Source: Pseudomonadota bacterium (GTDB lineage: Bacteria > Pseudomonadota > Gammaproteobacteria > Steroidobacterales > Woeseiaceae). From it: DNA of 64,000 nt. A program made the translations under genes and the position numbers. Of this stretch, positions 1-11,060 are shown piece after piece (positions within the stretch are counted from its first letter, which is position 1; the number at the start of each line of letters is the position of its first letter). Below the pieces are notes generated by a model. That model was given only the letters and a program-made list of their open reading frames with translations. It ran no database searches and was not told the DNA's origin. The stretch is taken from NCBI GenBank assembly GCA_022563195.1, contig JADFNV010000005.1, positions 37,670-101,669 on the forward strand, written 5' to 3'.

Positions 1-488
1 AAGTACGGCCCCGAGGCAAATAACCTCGGACCTATCGCCTCCCCGGCGTCGATCAGATCACGATGCTTAATGACGCGATCGGGAAAAAACTCACCGGCTG
101 ACCAGGTCGACGTCACGCCGTTCGCCAGGAAGACGATGCCGTTGTAGACGACTTCTTCCGCACGTCCGTTGTCCACGAGATCGAAATTGTAGTGTGCGTG
201 CAGATCAATCATGCCCGGCAAGATCGTTGCCGAATCGGTCAGATCAACGACTATTGCCGCAGCAAGATCGCTCTCAGATATATAGGCGTCTATTGCGACG
301 AAAACTCCGTCGCGAATCACGATGCCCGTATTGCGCCGACGCGTATCGCTGATGCCATCGAACAGCCAGCCACCACGGACGATGATTTGCTCCGACGACG
401 GTTCAGCCCATTGCGCGTGCACCGACACAGAGGCCAACAACAGGCACAGCGCTATCGTTTTCAAGGAATTGCGTATGGATGCGGACAT
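1..488 (-). CDS. Amidohydrolase family protein, N-terminal part (runs off the window)
   Basis: Minus-strand translation MSASIRNSLKTIALCLLLASVSVHAQ...IIVRGGWLFDG...LPGMIDLHAHYNFD; signal peptide and metal-binding HxH. Confidence 0.75.
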   Translation of the reverse strand, partial: MSASIRNSLKTIALCLLLASVSVHAQWAEPSSEQIIVRGGWLFDGISDTRRRNTGIVIRDGVFVAIDAYISESDLAAAIVVDLTDSATILPGMIDLHAHYNFDLVDNGRAEEVVYNGIVFLANGVTSTWSAGEFFPDRVIKHRDLIDAGEAIGPRLFASGPY

Positions 489-613
489 TTCAACCTCGCA
501 CTCTTGCTGATGACCGACCAGGCCAAGACTAGTTTTTTAAAAACCCAAAGTGACCTGAAGCCGTAAATTAGATACTGTCTAACAAGGTCTAAATTTAATG
601 TATCGGAGAGATA

Positions 614-1039
614 TTGCAGCTAAAGCAAAAAATTATCAGGATTTTGTTGCACGTCGTTGGTGTGGCCATGCTTGTCAACGGAATCTGGATGGTCTCCCAA
701 GCGCTCGAATGGTTTTTCAACATTCCCGCGGACATGATGGCGACGGGCGAACCGAACGGCCACTTGATCCGTGACGTCGGGATTGCCTATATCGTATTTG
801 GGTCCGCACTGAACTGGTGTGCATTGGAATTGCAAAACCGTCGTTACGTGTTCTTGATGGTTGCTTTTTTTATGGTTGCTCACGCGATCGGACATGCGGT
901 CGAAATCCTGATCGGCCTGCTACCGGATTCGCATTGGTGGATTGACTTCCCGCTGGTCCTGCTTCCGGGACTGATATTCGGCGTCCTCGCTATTCCGCGT
1001 GTCTGGGTATCCATGATCGGCGACGGAATGCGCCACTGA
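614..1039 (+). CDS. Small membrane protein of unknown function
   Basis: 141 aa ORF with several hydrophobic segments. Confidence 0.6.
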   Translation: MQLKQKIIRILLHVVGVAMLVNGIWMVSQALEWFFNIPADMMATGEPNGHLIRDVGIAYIVFGSALNWCALELQNRRYVFLMVAFFMVAHAIGHAVEILIGLLPDSHWWIDFPLVLLPGLIFGVLAIPRVWVSMIGDGMRH

Positions 1040-2743
1040 GATATCCGCAAGCAGCGTCGCGGTGAATACAGACCCTTCGCCCGGCGTGCCGGAAAGCTCC
1101 AGCTTACCGCCGAGCAGATGACAGTATTCCTGGGTGATCGTGAGCCCTAGGCCCGTGCCTGATTCACCACTTTCGGCGGAATTTCTGACTTGTACGAATG
1201 CGTCGAACACGGTTTTCGCCTGCTCAAGCGTGATGCCAATTCCGGAGTCTCTTACCTCGAGGACAATCACTGCGTCGCCGCCAACGATATCCCGTCGGAC
1301 ATTGACCTCGATGTGACCATCCTTCGTAAACTTGGCAGCATTGCTCAACAAGTTGAATAACACCTGACGCATCTTGGTCATGTCCGACCGCATCATGCCG
1401 ACGTCGGCGGAGCACACAAGATCCAGTGTATTGCTATTTTTTTCGATCAGCTGACTGCAGGTCGCCACAACTTCATTCACCAGGTCCTTGACGGCAAATC
1501 GAGTAAGCTGCATGTCGGTTTTGCCGGCTTCGATCTTGGACAAGTCCAGAACATCCGAGATCAGGGATAGCAGGTGCAATCCTGCCGCATTTATCTTTCT
1601 GAGATCCGATATCGTTGCTGCGTGATTCCGATCCTCGGATTCGTCTTGCAAGATTTCGCTGTAACCGATGATGGTTGTCAACGGTGTCCGCAGTTCATGA
1701 CTCATATTAGCCAGAAATTCCGACTTGGCACGGCTGGCTGCCTCCGCCGCCTCCTTGGCGGCGCGCAGTTCGACCTCTACCTGTCGCAGCTCGGTAATGT
1801 CCTGCAGTGTACCGTCATACCTTAAGTGCCCGTCCGGCGTGTCGGGTACATTTCTTACCGTCTCGAGCACCGTTCGTACGCTGCCGTCCGCGCGCACGAT
1901 GCGGTATTCAACTGTAAATTTCTCTCCACTTTCGTACACTTCGGCGACCATTACCCGGTCCTCCGGGTGTATGAGTTCCATGTCCCGGTCCAATGTTGAG
2001 AAGCGATTTATAAAGACATCCGCGGTGTAGCCGAAGATTTCGGCGAATTCGTCGGAAACATTCAGATATTTCGCATCCGTATAATCAAAGCTCCAGTAGC
2101 CTAGCTTCGCAGTCTGGGCGGCTATGCGCAGCTGCTCCGAGGCCTTTTTTTCGCGGTCGTGTGATTGCTGCAGCGCTTGTAAGATATTCGCCCAGTCCTT
2201 CCAAATCAGATCGGCGATTCCAAGAATTATCCCAATAACCACGATAGCTGCGTAAAACTTGGCAATCGCTACGCCAGCTGGATTCGGCCGTATGGGAAAC
2301 GTAACCCCAAGCCAACTCAGCACAAGCGTCGCCGCAATCGCAGCAATAGTCATTCCTGACCAAAATACGACCGCGCGCCGATTGCCGACGAGCATCGCGA
2401 AAGCCGGCACCACGGGCATCCCTATCAGGAAACCCACCGATTCGCCGCCCGTAGCCAGCAGCATGCCGTACAGCAGAACGGCGTTCACGGCAATGAATGC
2501 ATTCGAAATGCCAACGATCGCAATGTTGGCTTTCAGAGCAACGCCGCATGCCACGAGCGCAAGCAGCGTAAGGAATAATGGTATGGCAATGACCGCCTGT
2601 CCGGTCGCCAACACGATGACTATACCGACTGAGTAAGCGACAACCGACACGATCACTGCGCCGGCTGTTCGCCGTGCGCGTCTCAGGTCTTCGGAGCTGA
2701 CCGCAGCGTAGCCTGCCGTCCAACCAGTCCATGAGCGCCGCAA
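920..2743 (-). CDS. Membrane-anchored PAS-domain sensor histidine kinase
   Basis: TM region, PAS/PAC, HisKA SEFLANMSHELRTPL, HATPase DSGIGITLEQ...GTGLGLTI. Confidence 0.9.
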   Translation of the reverse strand: MRRSWTGWTAGYAAVSSEDLRRARRTAGAVIVSVVAYSVGIVIVLATGQAVIAIPLFLTLLALVACGVALKANIAIVGISNAFIAVNAVLLYGMLLATGGESVGFLIGMPVVPAFAMLVGNRRAVVFWSGMTIAAIAATLVLSWLGVTFPIRPNPAGVAIAKFYAAIVVIGIILGIADLIWKDWANILQALQQSHDREKKASEQLRIAAQTAKLGYWSFDYTDAKYLNVSDEFAEIFGYTADVFINRFSTLDRDMELIHPEDRVMVAEVYESGEKFTVEYRIVRADGSVRTVLETVRNVPDTPDGHLRYDGTLQDITELRQVEVELRAAKEAAEAASRAKSEFLANMSHELRTPLTTIIGYSEILQDESEDRNHAATISDLRKINAAGLHLLSLISDVLDLSKIEAGKTDMQLTRFAVKDLVNEVVATCSQLIEKNSNTLDLVCSADVGMMRSDMTKMRQVLFNLLSNAAKFTKDGHIEVNVRRDIVGGDAVIVLEVRDSGIGITLEQAKTVFDAFVQVRNSAESGESGTGLGLTITQEYCHLLGGKLELSGTPGEGSVFTATLLADISVAHSVADHGYPDTRNSEDAEYQSRKQDQREVNPPMRIR

Positions 2744-2824
2744 CCCGCACTGCCCTGCTATTCATCGTATCCGTGTCTTGCCCCCCTGACGCCATTATAG
2801 CCACCCTAATCGCCCGGCTGCGGC

Positions 2825-3427
2825 TCAGTCGGGCAAGTTTGCGCCGCCGTCATCCATTTTTTCCGGACGTTGCCAGTAGACATACTGCGGCGTCCAGTCG
2901 GCCTCGCCCATTCCGGCGAGCCCCAGCAGGCTCCACATCGAGCAATAGATATCGCCCGGTCCGAATATGCAGCTGTTCTTGCGAGTGATCTTGTCTCCGT
3001 CCCGTTCGTAGACGACAGCTCCGGGCATGTTGCCGGTGCCATCCATGACGGTCTGTTCGCTTATGTAGTCGCCGCCGCCGTGGGAAGCCAGGCGAAATCG
3101 CCATTCTCTCGAATTCGCAAAGCGGCGCTGCAGCTCGGGTGGATCTTTTGATACCAGGACAACGGACATCACGGACTCGAGATGCTTGACGAAACCGTTG
3201 AAGCCATCCGCCCACAGTGTGCAGTATCGGCATCCCTGGCCCATATTGTGAATCAGCAACAACTGTTTCCTGTCGCCGAACAGGTCCAGCAAGCTGGTTT
3301 CACCATTAATCGTTGCAAACGAATAATTCCGAACCTCGTCACCTACATTGGATTTTCGCAGTTCGTTGAGCTTTGCAGTGAGCTCAACTATCTGTTTTTC
3401 CACCTCGGATATTTCTGTATTTGCCAT
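2825..3427 (-). CDS. DUF899/thioredoxin-like family protein
   Basis: LLIHNMGQGCRYCTLWADGFNG motif. Confidence 0.75.
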   Translation of the reverse strand: MANTEISEVEKQIVELTAKLNELRKSNVGDEVRNYSFATINGETSLLDLFGDRKQLLLIHNMGQGCRYCTLWADGFNGFVKHLESVMSVVLVSKDPPELQRRFANSREWRFRLASHGGGDYISEQTVMDGTGNMPGAVVYERDGDKITRKNSCIFGPGDIYCSMWSLLGLAGMGEADWTPQYVYWQRPEKMDDGGANLPD

Positions 3428-3623
3428 GTGGCCCCCCTGTTACAAAGTTGCAGTTTATGCTTTTTCAGCACCCAGCATGGCTGTACTTGTGGGATACTCT
3501 GCCTGCTTTCACGATTTCAAGACATTATGAAATGCGAAATTTCTGGAAACCGTGACGTCTATCGGCCTTGTCCTATTCAAAGGCTATATTATCCGCTGAC
3601 CTTTACCCTATGAGGAATTTGTT

Positions 3624-3950
3624 GTGGCTGAACTAAAAGGACTCAAGAAACCCGTAAAACTTAAAGCTGATATGGCTGAGTTTTGTGGAGTAAGCGAACT
3701 TCCCCGTACTGAGATCACCAAACGACTCTGGGATTACATTAAAGCCAATAAACTTCAAACCCGGTCTGCTAATGGCAAACCCGAAAACGCAGGCAAATAC
3801 ATCGTCGCCGACGCGAAACTTCTGACATTGTTCAAGAACACGAATTCGACCAGTAAATCGGGCAACCTCACCGATCTACGCAACTTAGCGGAAGGCGACA
3901 CGATAGATATGATGCAGATGGCTGCTGTCGTCAGTGCAAACGTAGAATAG
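3624..3950 (+). CDS. SWIB/MDM2 domain-containing protein
   Basis: GLKKPVKLKADMAEFCGVSELPRTEITKRLWDYIKANKLQ; GTG start. Confidence 0.8.
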   Translation: MAELKGLKKPVKLKADMAEFCGVSELPRTEITKRLWDYIKANKLQTRSANGKPENAGKYIVADAKLLTLFKNTNSTSKSGNLTDLRNLAEGDTIDMMQMAAVVSANVE

Positions 3951-4126
3951 CCAGGATCGCCCTGAGTACTGTCCAACCCACCCCAAATTGAATCACAGCC
4001 GCTCGGCTGCAATTATCACAAACTGGCGGCCGCGTTCCTGCGGCCCGGCCAGGTGACACAAAACCTGAGAAATGTGTCACATTCCAATCACTTATATGCC
4101 CTGCTGTGCGGCATGAAGTAGCCCAG

Positions 4127-4142
4127 TGTGATCTCGATCACA
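4127..4142. promoter_or_regulatory. CRP/Clp-type operator upstream of the c-di-GMP operon
   Basis: TGTGATCTCGATCACA, perfect TGTGA-N6-TCACA about 80 bp upstream of the 4225 ORF. Confidence 0.65.
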
Positions 4143-4224
4143 GTTCCAATCGGGCACACGGGATAAAACCTCTATTGCTTATCGAGAAGCGCATCGGCGA
4201 CCCGATAATCCGTGGTTTTTTCGG

Positions 4225-5331
4225 TTGCTCCGAGCGACTTGCAGGAGATCAATTTTGACTGGGATATCAGCAAATCAGAGACCGCTCGCAGCTCTGTCTG
4301 TGTCCTTGTTTTTAACAGGATGGTCTCTGATCACGATACCCACGGCATCGGCGCAGCCAGGTGCATCTGGAAACGCACTCGCGCAATTCAGTATCGAGGA
4401 ATTACTCGATATAACCGTTTATTCTCGCGAACCCCTGAGACTCCACCATACCCACCCCGAGGGCGAGTGGATGTTCGGTTACTCCTACATGTTTATGAGC
4501 ATGGATGGCAATCGAGATGGCACGTCCAGGCAAAGCCCGGCGGATGTCCTGAACGCCGGATTCGCGGTGTCGCCGACGGCGATGACTATGAACATGCATA
4601 TGCTCGAGCTGATGTACGGTTGGCGCGAGGACCTCACCGTAATGGCCATGTTGCCATTCAACAGCTATTCAATGGATCACATTACGGGTACCGGTGCTCA
4701 GTTCGCGACATCCAGCTCCGGCGTAGGTGACTTATCCCTGACAGCCCTCTACAACATCTATGACAAGAAGCGGCGGCGCGTTCACTTGACGGCCGGATTA
4801 ATGTTTCCAACCGGCTCGATCAAGGAGCGCGGCACTACGCCCCTCGGCCCGGATCAGAAACTACCCTATCCCATGCAGCTTGGCTCCGGAACTTTCGATC
4901 CTGTTGTCGGCATCACCTACGTGGCCACCGAAAAAATCTGGTCGTGGGGCTTTCACTTATCCCACACCTATCGGATCGGCGAGAACAGCGAAGACTATAC
5001 CCTGGGTAATCGCAAGCGATTCGACGCTTGGCTCGTGCGCCAATGGTCCGATCGAATATCTTCGACTCTTCGGCTCAGCGGCGAAAACTGGGGCAACATC
5101 GACGGCACGGATCCTGAACTCAATCCGGGCATGGTCCCAACAGCAGATCCCGCCAGGCGTGGTGGCAAGAGACTGGATTTGGGCATGGGCATCAATTTTT
5201 ATATGCCCGAAGGCGCAATGTCGGGAAGTCGAGTCGTACTCGAGCTTAGCTACCCAATATACGAATCACTCGATGGCCCACAGCTGGCAAAAGATTATGA
5301 TCTAAGCGTTGGCTTGCAATGGGTATTCTGA
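4225..5331 (+). CDS. Outer-membrane beta-barrel/transporter-like protein
   Basis: Signal region, FSIEELLDITVYSRE plug-like segment, His/Met-rich segment, beta-barrel ending in WVF. Confidence 0.65.
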   Translation: MLRATCRRSILTGISANQRPLAALSVSLFLTGWSLITIPTASAQPGASGNALAQFSIEELLDITVYSREPLRLHHTHPEGEWMFGYSYMFMSMDGNRDGTSRQSPADVLNAGFAVSPTAMTMNMHMLELMYGWREDLTVMAMLPFNSYSMDHITGTGAQFATSSSGVGDLSLTALYNIYDKKRRRVHLTAGLMFPTGSIKERGTTPLGPDQKLPYPMQLGSGTFDPVVGITYVATEKIWSWGFHLSHTYRIGENSEDYTLGNRKRFDAWLVRQWSDRISSTLRLSGENWGNIDGTDPELNPGMVPTADPARRGGKRLDLGMGINFYMPEGAMSGSRVVLELSYPIYESLDGPQLAKDYDLSVGLQWVF

Positions 5332-5900
5332 TCCGATTCAGTTTTCGACGACTGTTTATCGCAGGCGCCGTAATCGTATTAATCAACCCATCCCTGATCG
5401 TGGGATCGGTCTGGGCAGCTGAGACTTTCCCGGAATATGAGGTCAAGGCCGCTCTCATCGCCCAGGTGGCAAAGTTTATCCATTGGCCACAAACCAGCGA
5501 TAGCGACAGCAGTCTCCATGTATGCGTATTGGGTGAAGATCCTTTCGGACCTGCTCTAGACGCACTGCGTGACAAGCAAGTCGGTGGACGTCCACTGACG
5601 ACCGAACGGCTGCAGAACCTGCGATTCGCCGCGGACAGGTGCCATATCCTCTTCATCAGCCGTTCCGAGAAATCACGACTGACGTCGATCCTTGCCAAGC
5701 TGCAGGCGTCGCCGATCCTGACCATCGCCGATACGAAGGGATTTGCGCAACTGGGTGGCATCCTCAACCTGGAGATTGCGAACGACCGGGTGATATTCGA
5801 GATCAACGTTCGATCGAGTCAGATAGCGGGGCTTCGGATCGACACTCGCCTGCTCGAGTTAGTGACAATCGTCGGTGACGAACTGGCAGGGGGCAAATAA
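5319..5900 (+). CDS. YfiR family periplasmic protein
   Basis: YEVKAALIAQVAKFIHWP ... INVRSSQIAGLRIDTRLLELVTIV (DUF4154/YfiR-like). Confidence 0.85.
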   Translation: MGILIRFSFRRLFIAGAVIVLINPSLIVGSVWAAETFPEYEVKAALIAQVAKFIHWPQTSDSDSSLHVCVLGEDPFGPALDALRDKQVGGRPLTTERLQNLRFAADRCHILFISRSEKSRLTSILAKLQASPILTIADTKGFAQLGGILNLEIANDRVIFEINVRSSQIAGLRIDTRLLELVTIVGDELAGGK

Positions 5901-8822
5901 ATGCATACCCCGAAAAAGTCCATTCGTCACAAGCTGCAGGTCATCTCGATAATTGCAACGATGACCGCTGTATTTCTGGCCTCCGTTACGTTTCTATTGA
6001 CCGAGATCATGTCCAAACGTCAGGACATGGCGGACCACTACGTCTCTGTCGCGAGTCTCATTGCAAAAAACAGCGTTGGCGCTCTTACCTTCGGCGATTC
6101 GAATCGCGCGACCGAGATCCTGGCGTCACTCGGGGAACAGAAGCATATCGTTTTCGCCGAGCTGCGTAATCCAGACGGGGGCCTGATTGCGCGATTTGAG
6201 AATTCCAGCAACTCGTCGAGCGATGTCTCATCGATATCTGAGGCTGACGTTGCATGGCGAATGGAGAACTTTCAATCGCAAAAAGCGACTGTTCATATCA
6301 GTGGATTCCAGTTCATCGACGTCCTGGTCCCGGTCCTGTTCGATGGCGAGCAGCTCGGTGTCGTGCAGATGCGAGCCGCACTATCAAGCCTCGTTGAATC
6401 CATGATTTCACTTGCCTACATCACTGGAATCGCTTTCCTGTTCGCCATAGTCGTCGCCTACATTCTCTCTGTGCAATTGAACAGGACGGTCTCCCGGCCA
6501 ATTCTTGAACTCGCCAATCTCATGCGGATCGTGTCAGAAACGCAGGACTATTCGCTGCAAATACCTGTAGAACATGGCGATGAGAGTGATGAGATAGATT
6601 CATTGAACGAAGGCTTCAACCTCATGCTGCGCGAGATACACCAAAGAGACAAGCGACTGGGTAAGCATCGTGAGGAGCTGGAACAGAGGGTGATCCAACG
6701 CACACAGAATCTTGCCGCTGCGGTTGCAGCCTCTGAAGAGGCCAAAAAGACCGCAGAAGCCGCAAGTCTTGCGAAGAGTGAATTTCTTGCGCGCATGAGT
6801 CACGAAATACGAACGCCGATGAACGGCGTGTTGGGCATGACAGAATTGCTGCTCTCAACGACACAGCTGGATGACCGCCAGAGGGACTACGCCACTACCA
6901 TTCGCCAGTCCGGCGATTCTCTGCTGGCGATCATCAATGACATCCTGGACTTCTCCAAAATTGAGGCCGGTAAGCTGGAGCTCGAGGTTGCGCCGTTCGA
7001 TTTCCGCAGGATGATCGAAAGTAGCGTCGCCCTGCTCGCCGAGTTCGCCCACAGAAAGGGCCTGGAGCTGATCGTGGATATTCCGCCAGATCTCCCCAGG
7101 GGTGTGCGCGGCGATGCGATACGCCTGCGGCAAGTGCTGATTAATCTCATCAGCAATGCCGTGAAATTTACGGAAAACGGCGAGATCGTGGTCCGCGTGA
7201 GGGCGATCAGCGCCGAGGCTGGATCGACGCTGTTCCGATTCGAGATTCGAGATACGGGTATTGGCATCAAAGCGGAGAGCCAGGCCCTGATTTTCGACGC
7301 CTTCTCGCAAGAGGACGGGTCAGACACACGTAGAACGGACGGCACAGGACTGGGATTGGCAATTGCCAAACAATTGGTCGCCCTGATGAACGGTGATATC
7401 GGCGTGAACAGCGAGCCGGGTCGAGGCTCAGTGTTCTGGTTCACAACGCGGCTGGAAAATGGTGAACCCGACACATTGACGCTGAAACCGGAGCTACTCG
7501 CCGGAATGCGTGCACTGATCGTGGATGACAATGCAACCAACAGGAAAATTCTGCGACTGCAACTCGAGAGCTGGCGCATGGACGTCACCGAAGCAACGTC
7601 CGGGGCCCTTGCCCTGGAGCAACTACGGCAAACGGCAAATAGCAGCGAATCGTATGATGTGCTGCTGCTGGATATGCAGATGCCCGAGATGGATGGGCTG
7701 GATCTCGCGCGGGCCGTGCAGGCGATGCCGGCCTTGGCGGAATTGGTGCTGGTGCTGCTCAGTTCGGTGACGGGAGATGTGCAAAATAGCCAGATCCAGG
7801 AAGCCGGGATCAGCGCACACCTGACCAAACCGGTCAGACGCACCGATTTGTATGATTGCCTGACGCGGACCTTGGCCGACACCGTTACAGCGGAGACCCG
7901 CGAGAACGCAATGGCACAGACCGGTGTCTGCCATAAGCCGGCAAACCTTGGCGCGCATGTACTGATAGTGGATGACAACCTCATCAATCAGGAAGTAGCA
8001 CGATCAATGCTTGTCGAACTGGGCTGCCGTGTGACCGTTGCGAAAAATGGTCGCGAAGCTGTGGCGGAGTTCGAGCGCGATTCCTGGGATGCGGTTCTGA
8101 TGGACTGCCAGATGCCCGAAATGGATGGCTATGAGGCAACCCGAGTTATCCGTCGATTGGAAGCCAGTCGGAAGGATTCGCGGACACCTATTATCGCGCT
8201 CACAGCCAATGCCCTGCAGGGCGATCGGGAGCGATGCCTGGAGGCCGGGATGGACGACTACCTGAGCAAGCCATTTAATCTCGCCAGTCTCCAGGACATG
8301 CTATCAGCACATATGGCCGAACTGCCGGCGGCGGCCGCACCGCCCGAATCGAAGGCAACAGCTGGGGCGTCGAACAGCAAGGAACCATCGCCGCTCGAAT
8401 CAAGCCAGACAAATAGCAAGTTGATCAGAACCGATACACTTCCGGCCAATTTCGAGACTGACACCGTCGTCCTCGAGCCGAATGCCCTCAACACCATCCG
8501 CAAACTTCAGCAACCCGGGGAGCCCTGTTTGCTGAGCAAAGTAATCAACTTGTATCTCGAGACCTCGAAGGAACTCCTGGTCAACCTACGCACGGCTATC
8601 GACAAAGCGGATGCGAATGCGCTGGTCGAAGCAGCCCACGCACTGAAATCGTCCAGCGCCAACGTCGGCGCCAAAGTGCTTGCCGAACTCGGCAAACAAT
8701 TTGAATCGATGGGCCGCCGCGATGATCTCAACGGCGCCCCATCTCTGCTCATGCAATTTAATGCGGAATATCGCCGCGTCGTTGACGCGCTGACCAGAGA
8801 GATGCGTGACACAGCAGCATGA
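5901..8822 (+). CDS. Hybrid sensor histidine kinase (CHASE8-like, HAMP, HisKA, HATPase, two REC, HPt)
   Basis: [45 protein letters not shown]; two receiver domains; C-terminal HPt [14 protein letters not shown]. Confidence 0.92.
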   Translation: MHTPKKSIRHKLQVISIIATMTAVFLASVTFLLTEIMSKRQDMADHYVSVASLIAKNSVGALTFGDSNRATEILASLGEQKHIVFAELRNPDGGLIARFENSSNSSSDVSSISEADVAWRMENFQSQKATVHISGFQFIDVLVPVLFDGEQLGVVQMRAALSSLVESMISLAYITGIAFLFAIVVAYILSVQLNRTVSRPILELANLMRIVSETQDYSLQIPVEHGDESDEIDSLNEGFNLMLREIHQRDKRLGKHREELEQRVIQRTQNLAAAVAASEEAKKTAEAASLAKSEFLARMSHEIRTPMNGVLGMTELLLSTTQLDDRQRDYATTIRQSGDSLLAIINDILDFSKIEAGKLELEVAPFDFRRMIESSVALLAEFAHRKGLELIVDIPPDLPRGVRGDAIRLRQVLINLISNAVKFTENGEIVVRVRAISAEAGSTLFRFEIRDTGIGIKAESQALIFDAFSQEDGSDTRRTDGTGLGLAIAKQLVALMNGDIGVNSEPGRGSVFWFTTRLENGEPDTLTLKPELLAGMRALIVDDNATNRKILRLQLESWRMDVTEATSGALALEQLRQTANSSESYDVLLLDMQMPEMDGLDLARAVQAMPALAELVLVLLSSVTGDVQNSQIQEAGISAHLTKPVRRTDLYDCLTRTLADTVTAETRENAMAQTGVCHKPANLGAHVLIVDDNLINQEVARSMLVELGCRVTVAKNGREAVAEFERDSWDAVLMDCQMPEMDGYEATRVIRRLEASRKDSRTPIIALTANALQGDRERCLEAGMDDYLSKPFNLASLQDMLSAHMAELPAAAAPPESKATAGASNSKEPSPLESSQTNSKLIRTDTLPANFETDTVVLEPNALNTIRKLQQPGEPCLLSKVINLYLETSKELLVNLRTAIDKADANALVEAAHALKSSSANVGAKVLAELGKQFESMGRRDDLNGAPSLLMQFNAEYRRVVDALTREMRDTAA

Positions 8823-10924
8823 CTGAGAGCGTAAAACCAGTGGTGATGGTTGCGGACGATGATCCGGCCGTACGGTTACTCTGCGAGCAGTCACTGGGAC
8901 CAGCCGGCTTCGATGTCTCATGCTTCCCCGACGGCGTATCTGCGCTCGAAGCCCTGTCCGCGCTGCAACCCGATATCATCTTGCTGGATGTTGAAATGCC
9001 CGGCACCGATGGATTCTCGGTATGCCAGGAAATCCGCGCCCGCAAATCCACGGCAGACATTCCAATCGTCATGGTCACGGGCAACAACGATACAGAATCG
9101 ATTAATCGCGCCTATGATCTCGGCGCTACCGATTTCATCAGGAAGCCCATCGCGTGGGCTGTACTTCCTCATCGCATTCGCTACCTGTTGCGCGCGAAAT
9201 CGGCTTTTGCCGATCTAAAACTCGCCGAGAAAAAGACTCGCGCCCTTCTCAAAACCATTCCGGACATGATCCTGAGCATTGATTCAAAAGGTGTAATCCA
9301 GGAGTTGGTAGGCGGCGATATGCGTTACTCGGACGGATGCGAAAACCATGTTGGGCAGCCACTGGAATCGTTTTTCCCGCCAGCGGTTGCCAAGACCATA
9401 CGCGAGTTTATGCATGTCGCATTATCCAAAGGAGGCGTTCACGTTTGCGAGCACGTGCTCTCCGACAATAAACGATATTGCGAGACGCGCCTGATTGCGC
9501 GCGATGAGAACAATGTGCTGGCCATTGTGCGAGACATCACCGACCGCAAGGAATCGGCGGCTAAAATTCATCGGCTGGCCTATTACGACAATCTAACCGG
9601 GTTGCCGAATCGTCAACAGTTCTTGCGAGACCTTCGGCTGGCGATCGCGATCGGCAAACGCGAAGACACATCGATCGCCGTACTCTTCATAGACCTTGAT
9701 CGTTTCAAACGCATAAACGATACATTGGGGCATAGCGTCGGTGATATGTTGCTCAACTCGGTTGCTAAACGACTCGAAAACTGCGTCCGAAAATCGGATT
9801 ATGTTGCCAGGCTGGACACTCAGGACCTGCCCAATGTGCAACTCTCGCGCGTCGGCGGAGATGAGTTTGTCATCCTCATGACGAATATCAAATACGAGGA
9901 AGAAACCTCCGTGGTCGCGAAGCGCATCCTCGACGCACTGGCAGCTCCATTCAACTTCAAGGACCATCAATTCGTCGTCACGCCGAGCGTCGGAATCGCT
10001 ATGTTTCCGGGAGATGGCGATAACGTGGAAGACCTGATGATGAATGCGGATGTCGCCATGTATCGGGCCAAATCCGCTGGCCGGAACATGTATCGATTTT
10101 ATTCAGACACGATGCGCACTCGATCGCTCGAGCGCCTTGATCTCGAAGCCGACCTGCGCAAGGCAATCGCCAACGAGGAATTTTGTCTGCACTACCAGCC
10201 AAAGGTCGAGATTGCGACGTGGTCAGTCGTCGGTGTCGAGGCGCTGCTGCGGTGGCACCACCCTAAACGTGGCTGGGTCTCGCCGGGGGTATTTATTCCG
10301 ATCGCCGAGGAAACCGGCCTCATTGGGCAAATCGGCGAGTGGGTGATCCGCGAAGCATGTAACCAGCTCAAGAAGTGGGAGGACACTAGCCTGGATAAGC
10401 TCAGTATTGCTGTCAACGTCTCGAGCCAACAAGTCGGTGGTGCCGACTTTCTGCACACAGTCCTGAACCTCGTTGAGAAAGCAGCAGTCAAACCCGAACG
10501 CCTTGAGCTCGAAATTACGGAAAGCCTGTTGATGACTGATGTGCAAGAGACTGTCGCGGCACTAGTTTCATTGAGAGAAGCGGGATTTCGTCTCTCGGTT
10601 GACGACTTTGGCACCGGCTACTCATCTCTGGCTTACCTCAAACAGTTTCCGTTGAACGCACTCAAGATCGATCGATCTTTCGTGCAAGGGCTGCACGAGA
10701 ACCCAGACGACGCGGCCATCTGCACTGCCATCCTCGCGATGGCGAAAAAGCTGGGCTTGAAGGTTGTCGCAGAAGGCGTCGAATATGAGGAGCAACTCGA
10801 ATTCCTGCGGCAGCATCGGTGCGACGAGATCCAGGGCTTCCTGTTCAGCAAGCCACTGCCCGCAGACGAGTTGGAAGAATTAATGCAACGCCACAAGACC
10901 GTCGACGTGGTAATTACCCTGTAA
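8819..10924 (+). CDS. Response regulator with PAS-like, GGDEF and EAL domains
   Basis: REC ([10 protein letters not shown]), [36 protein letters not shown] ... [28 protein letters not shown]. Confidence 0.93.
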   Translation: MTESVKPVVMVADDDPAVRLLCEQSLGPAGFDVSCFPDGVSALEALSALQPDIILLDVEMPGTDGFSVCQEIRARKSTADIPIVMVTGNNDTESINRAYDLGATDFIRKPIAWAVLPHRIRYLLRAKSAFADLKLAEKKTRALLKTIPDMILSIDSKGVIQELVGGDMRYSDGCENHVGQPLESFFPPAVAKTIREFMHVALSKGGVHVCEHVLSDNKRYCETRLIARDENNVLAIVRDITDRKESAAKIHRLAYYDNLTGLPNRQQFLRDLRLAIAIGKREDTSIAVLFIDLDRFKRINDTLGHSVGDMLLNSVAKRLENCVRKSDYVARLDTQDLPNVQLSRVGGDEFVILMTNIKYEEETSVVAKRILDALAAPFNFKDHQFVVTPSVGIAMFPGDGDNVEDLMMNADVAMYRAKSAGRNMYRFYSDTMRTRSLERLDLEADLRKAIANEEFCLHYQPKVEIATWSVVGVEALLRWHHPKRGWVSPGVFIPIAEETGLIGQIGEWVIREACNQLKKWEDTSLDKLSIAVNVSSQQVGGADFLHTVLNLVEKAAVKPERLELEITESLLMTDVQETVAALVSLREAGFRLSVDDFGTGYSSLAYLKQFPLNALKIDRSFVQGLHENPDDAAICTAILAMAKKLGLKVVAEGVEYEEQLEFLRQHRCDEIQGFLFSKPLPADELEELMQRHKTVDVVITL

Positions 10925-11060
10925 GCTCAACGCGAACACGCACACACAGGGGCGTTCGAATCCTGTTTTGCGGTAAACCAGTCCTGCAGCTTGCCGCTCC
11001 AGCTTTTGCTTGTCTCCCACGCTACAATCGAGGCAGGTTTGGAATGGACTGGGGAACGCC

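Noticed and set aside
4028-4045. GGCCGC-GTTCCT-GCGGCC hairpin after the SWIB gene
   Set aside because: Short stem and no U-tract; terminator function not supported.
6887-7987. 366 aa minus-strand ORF
   Set aside because: Antisense to the hybrid histidine kinase; Ser/Arg-rich shadow ORF.
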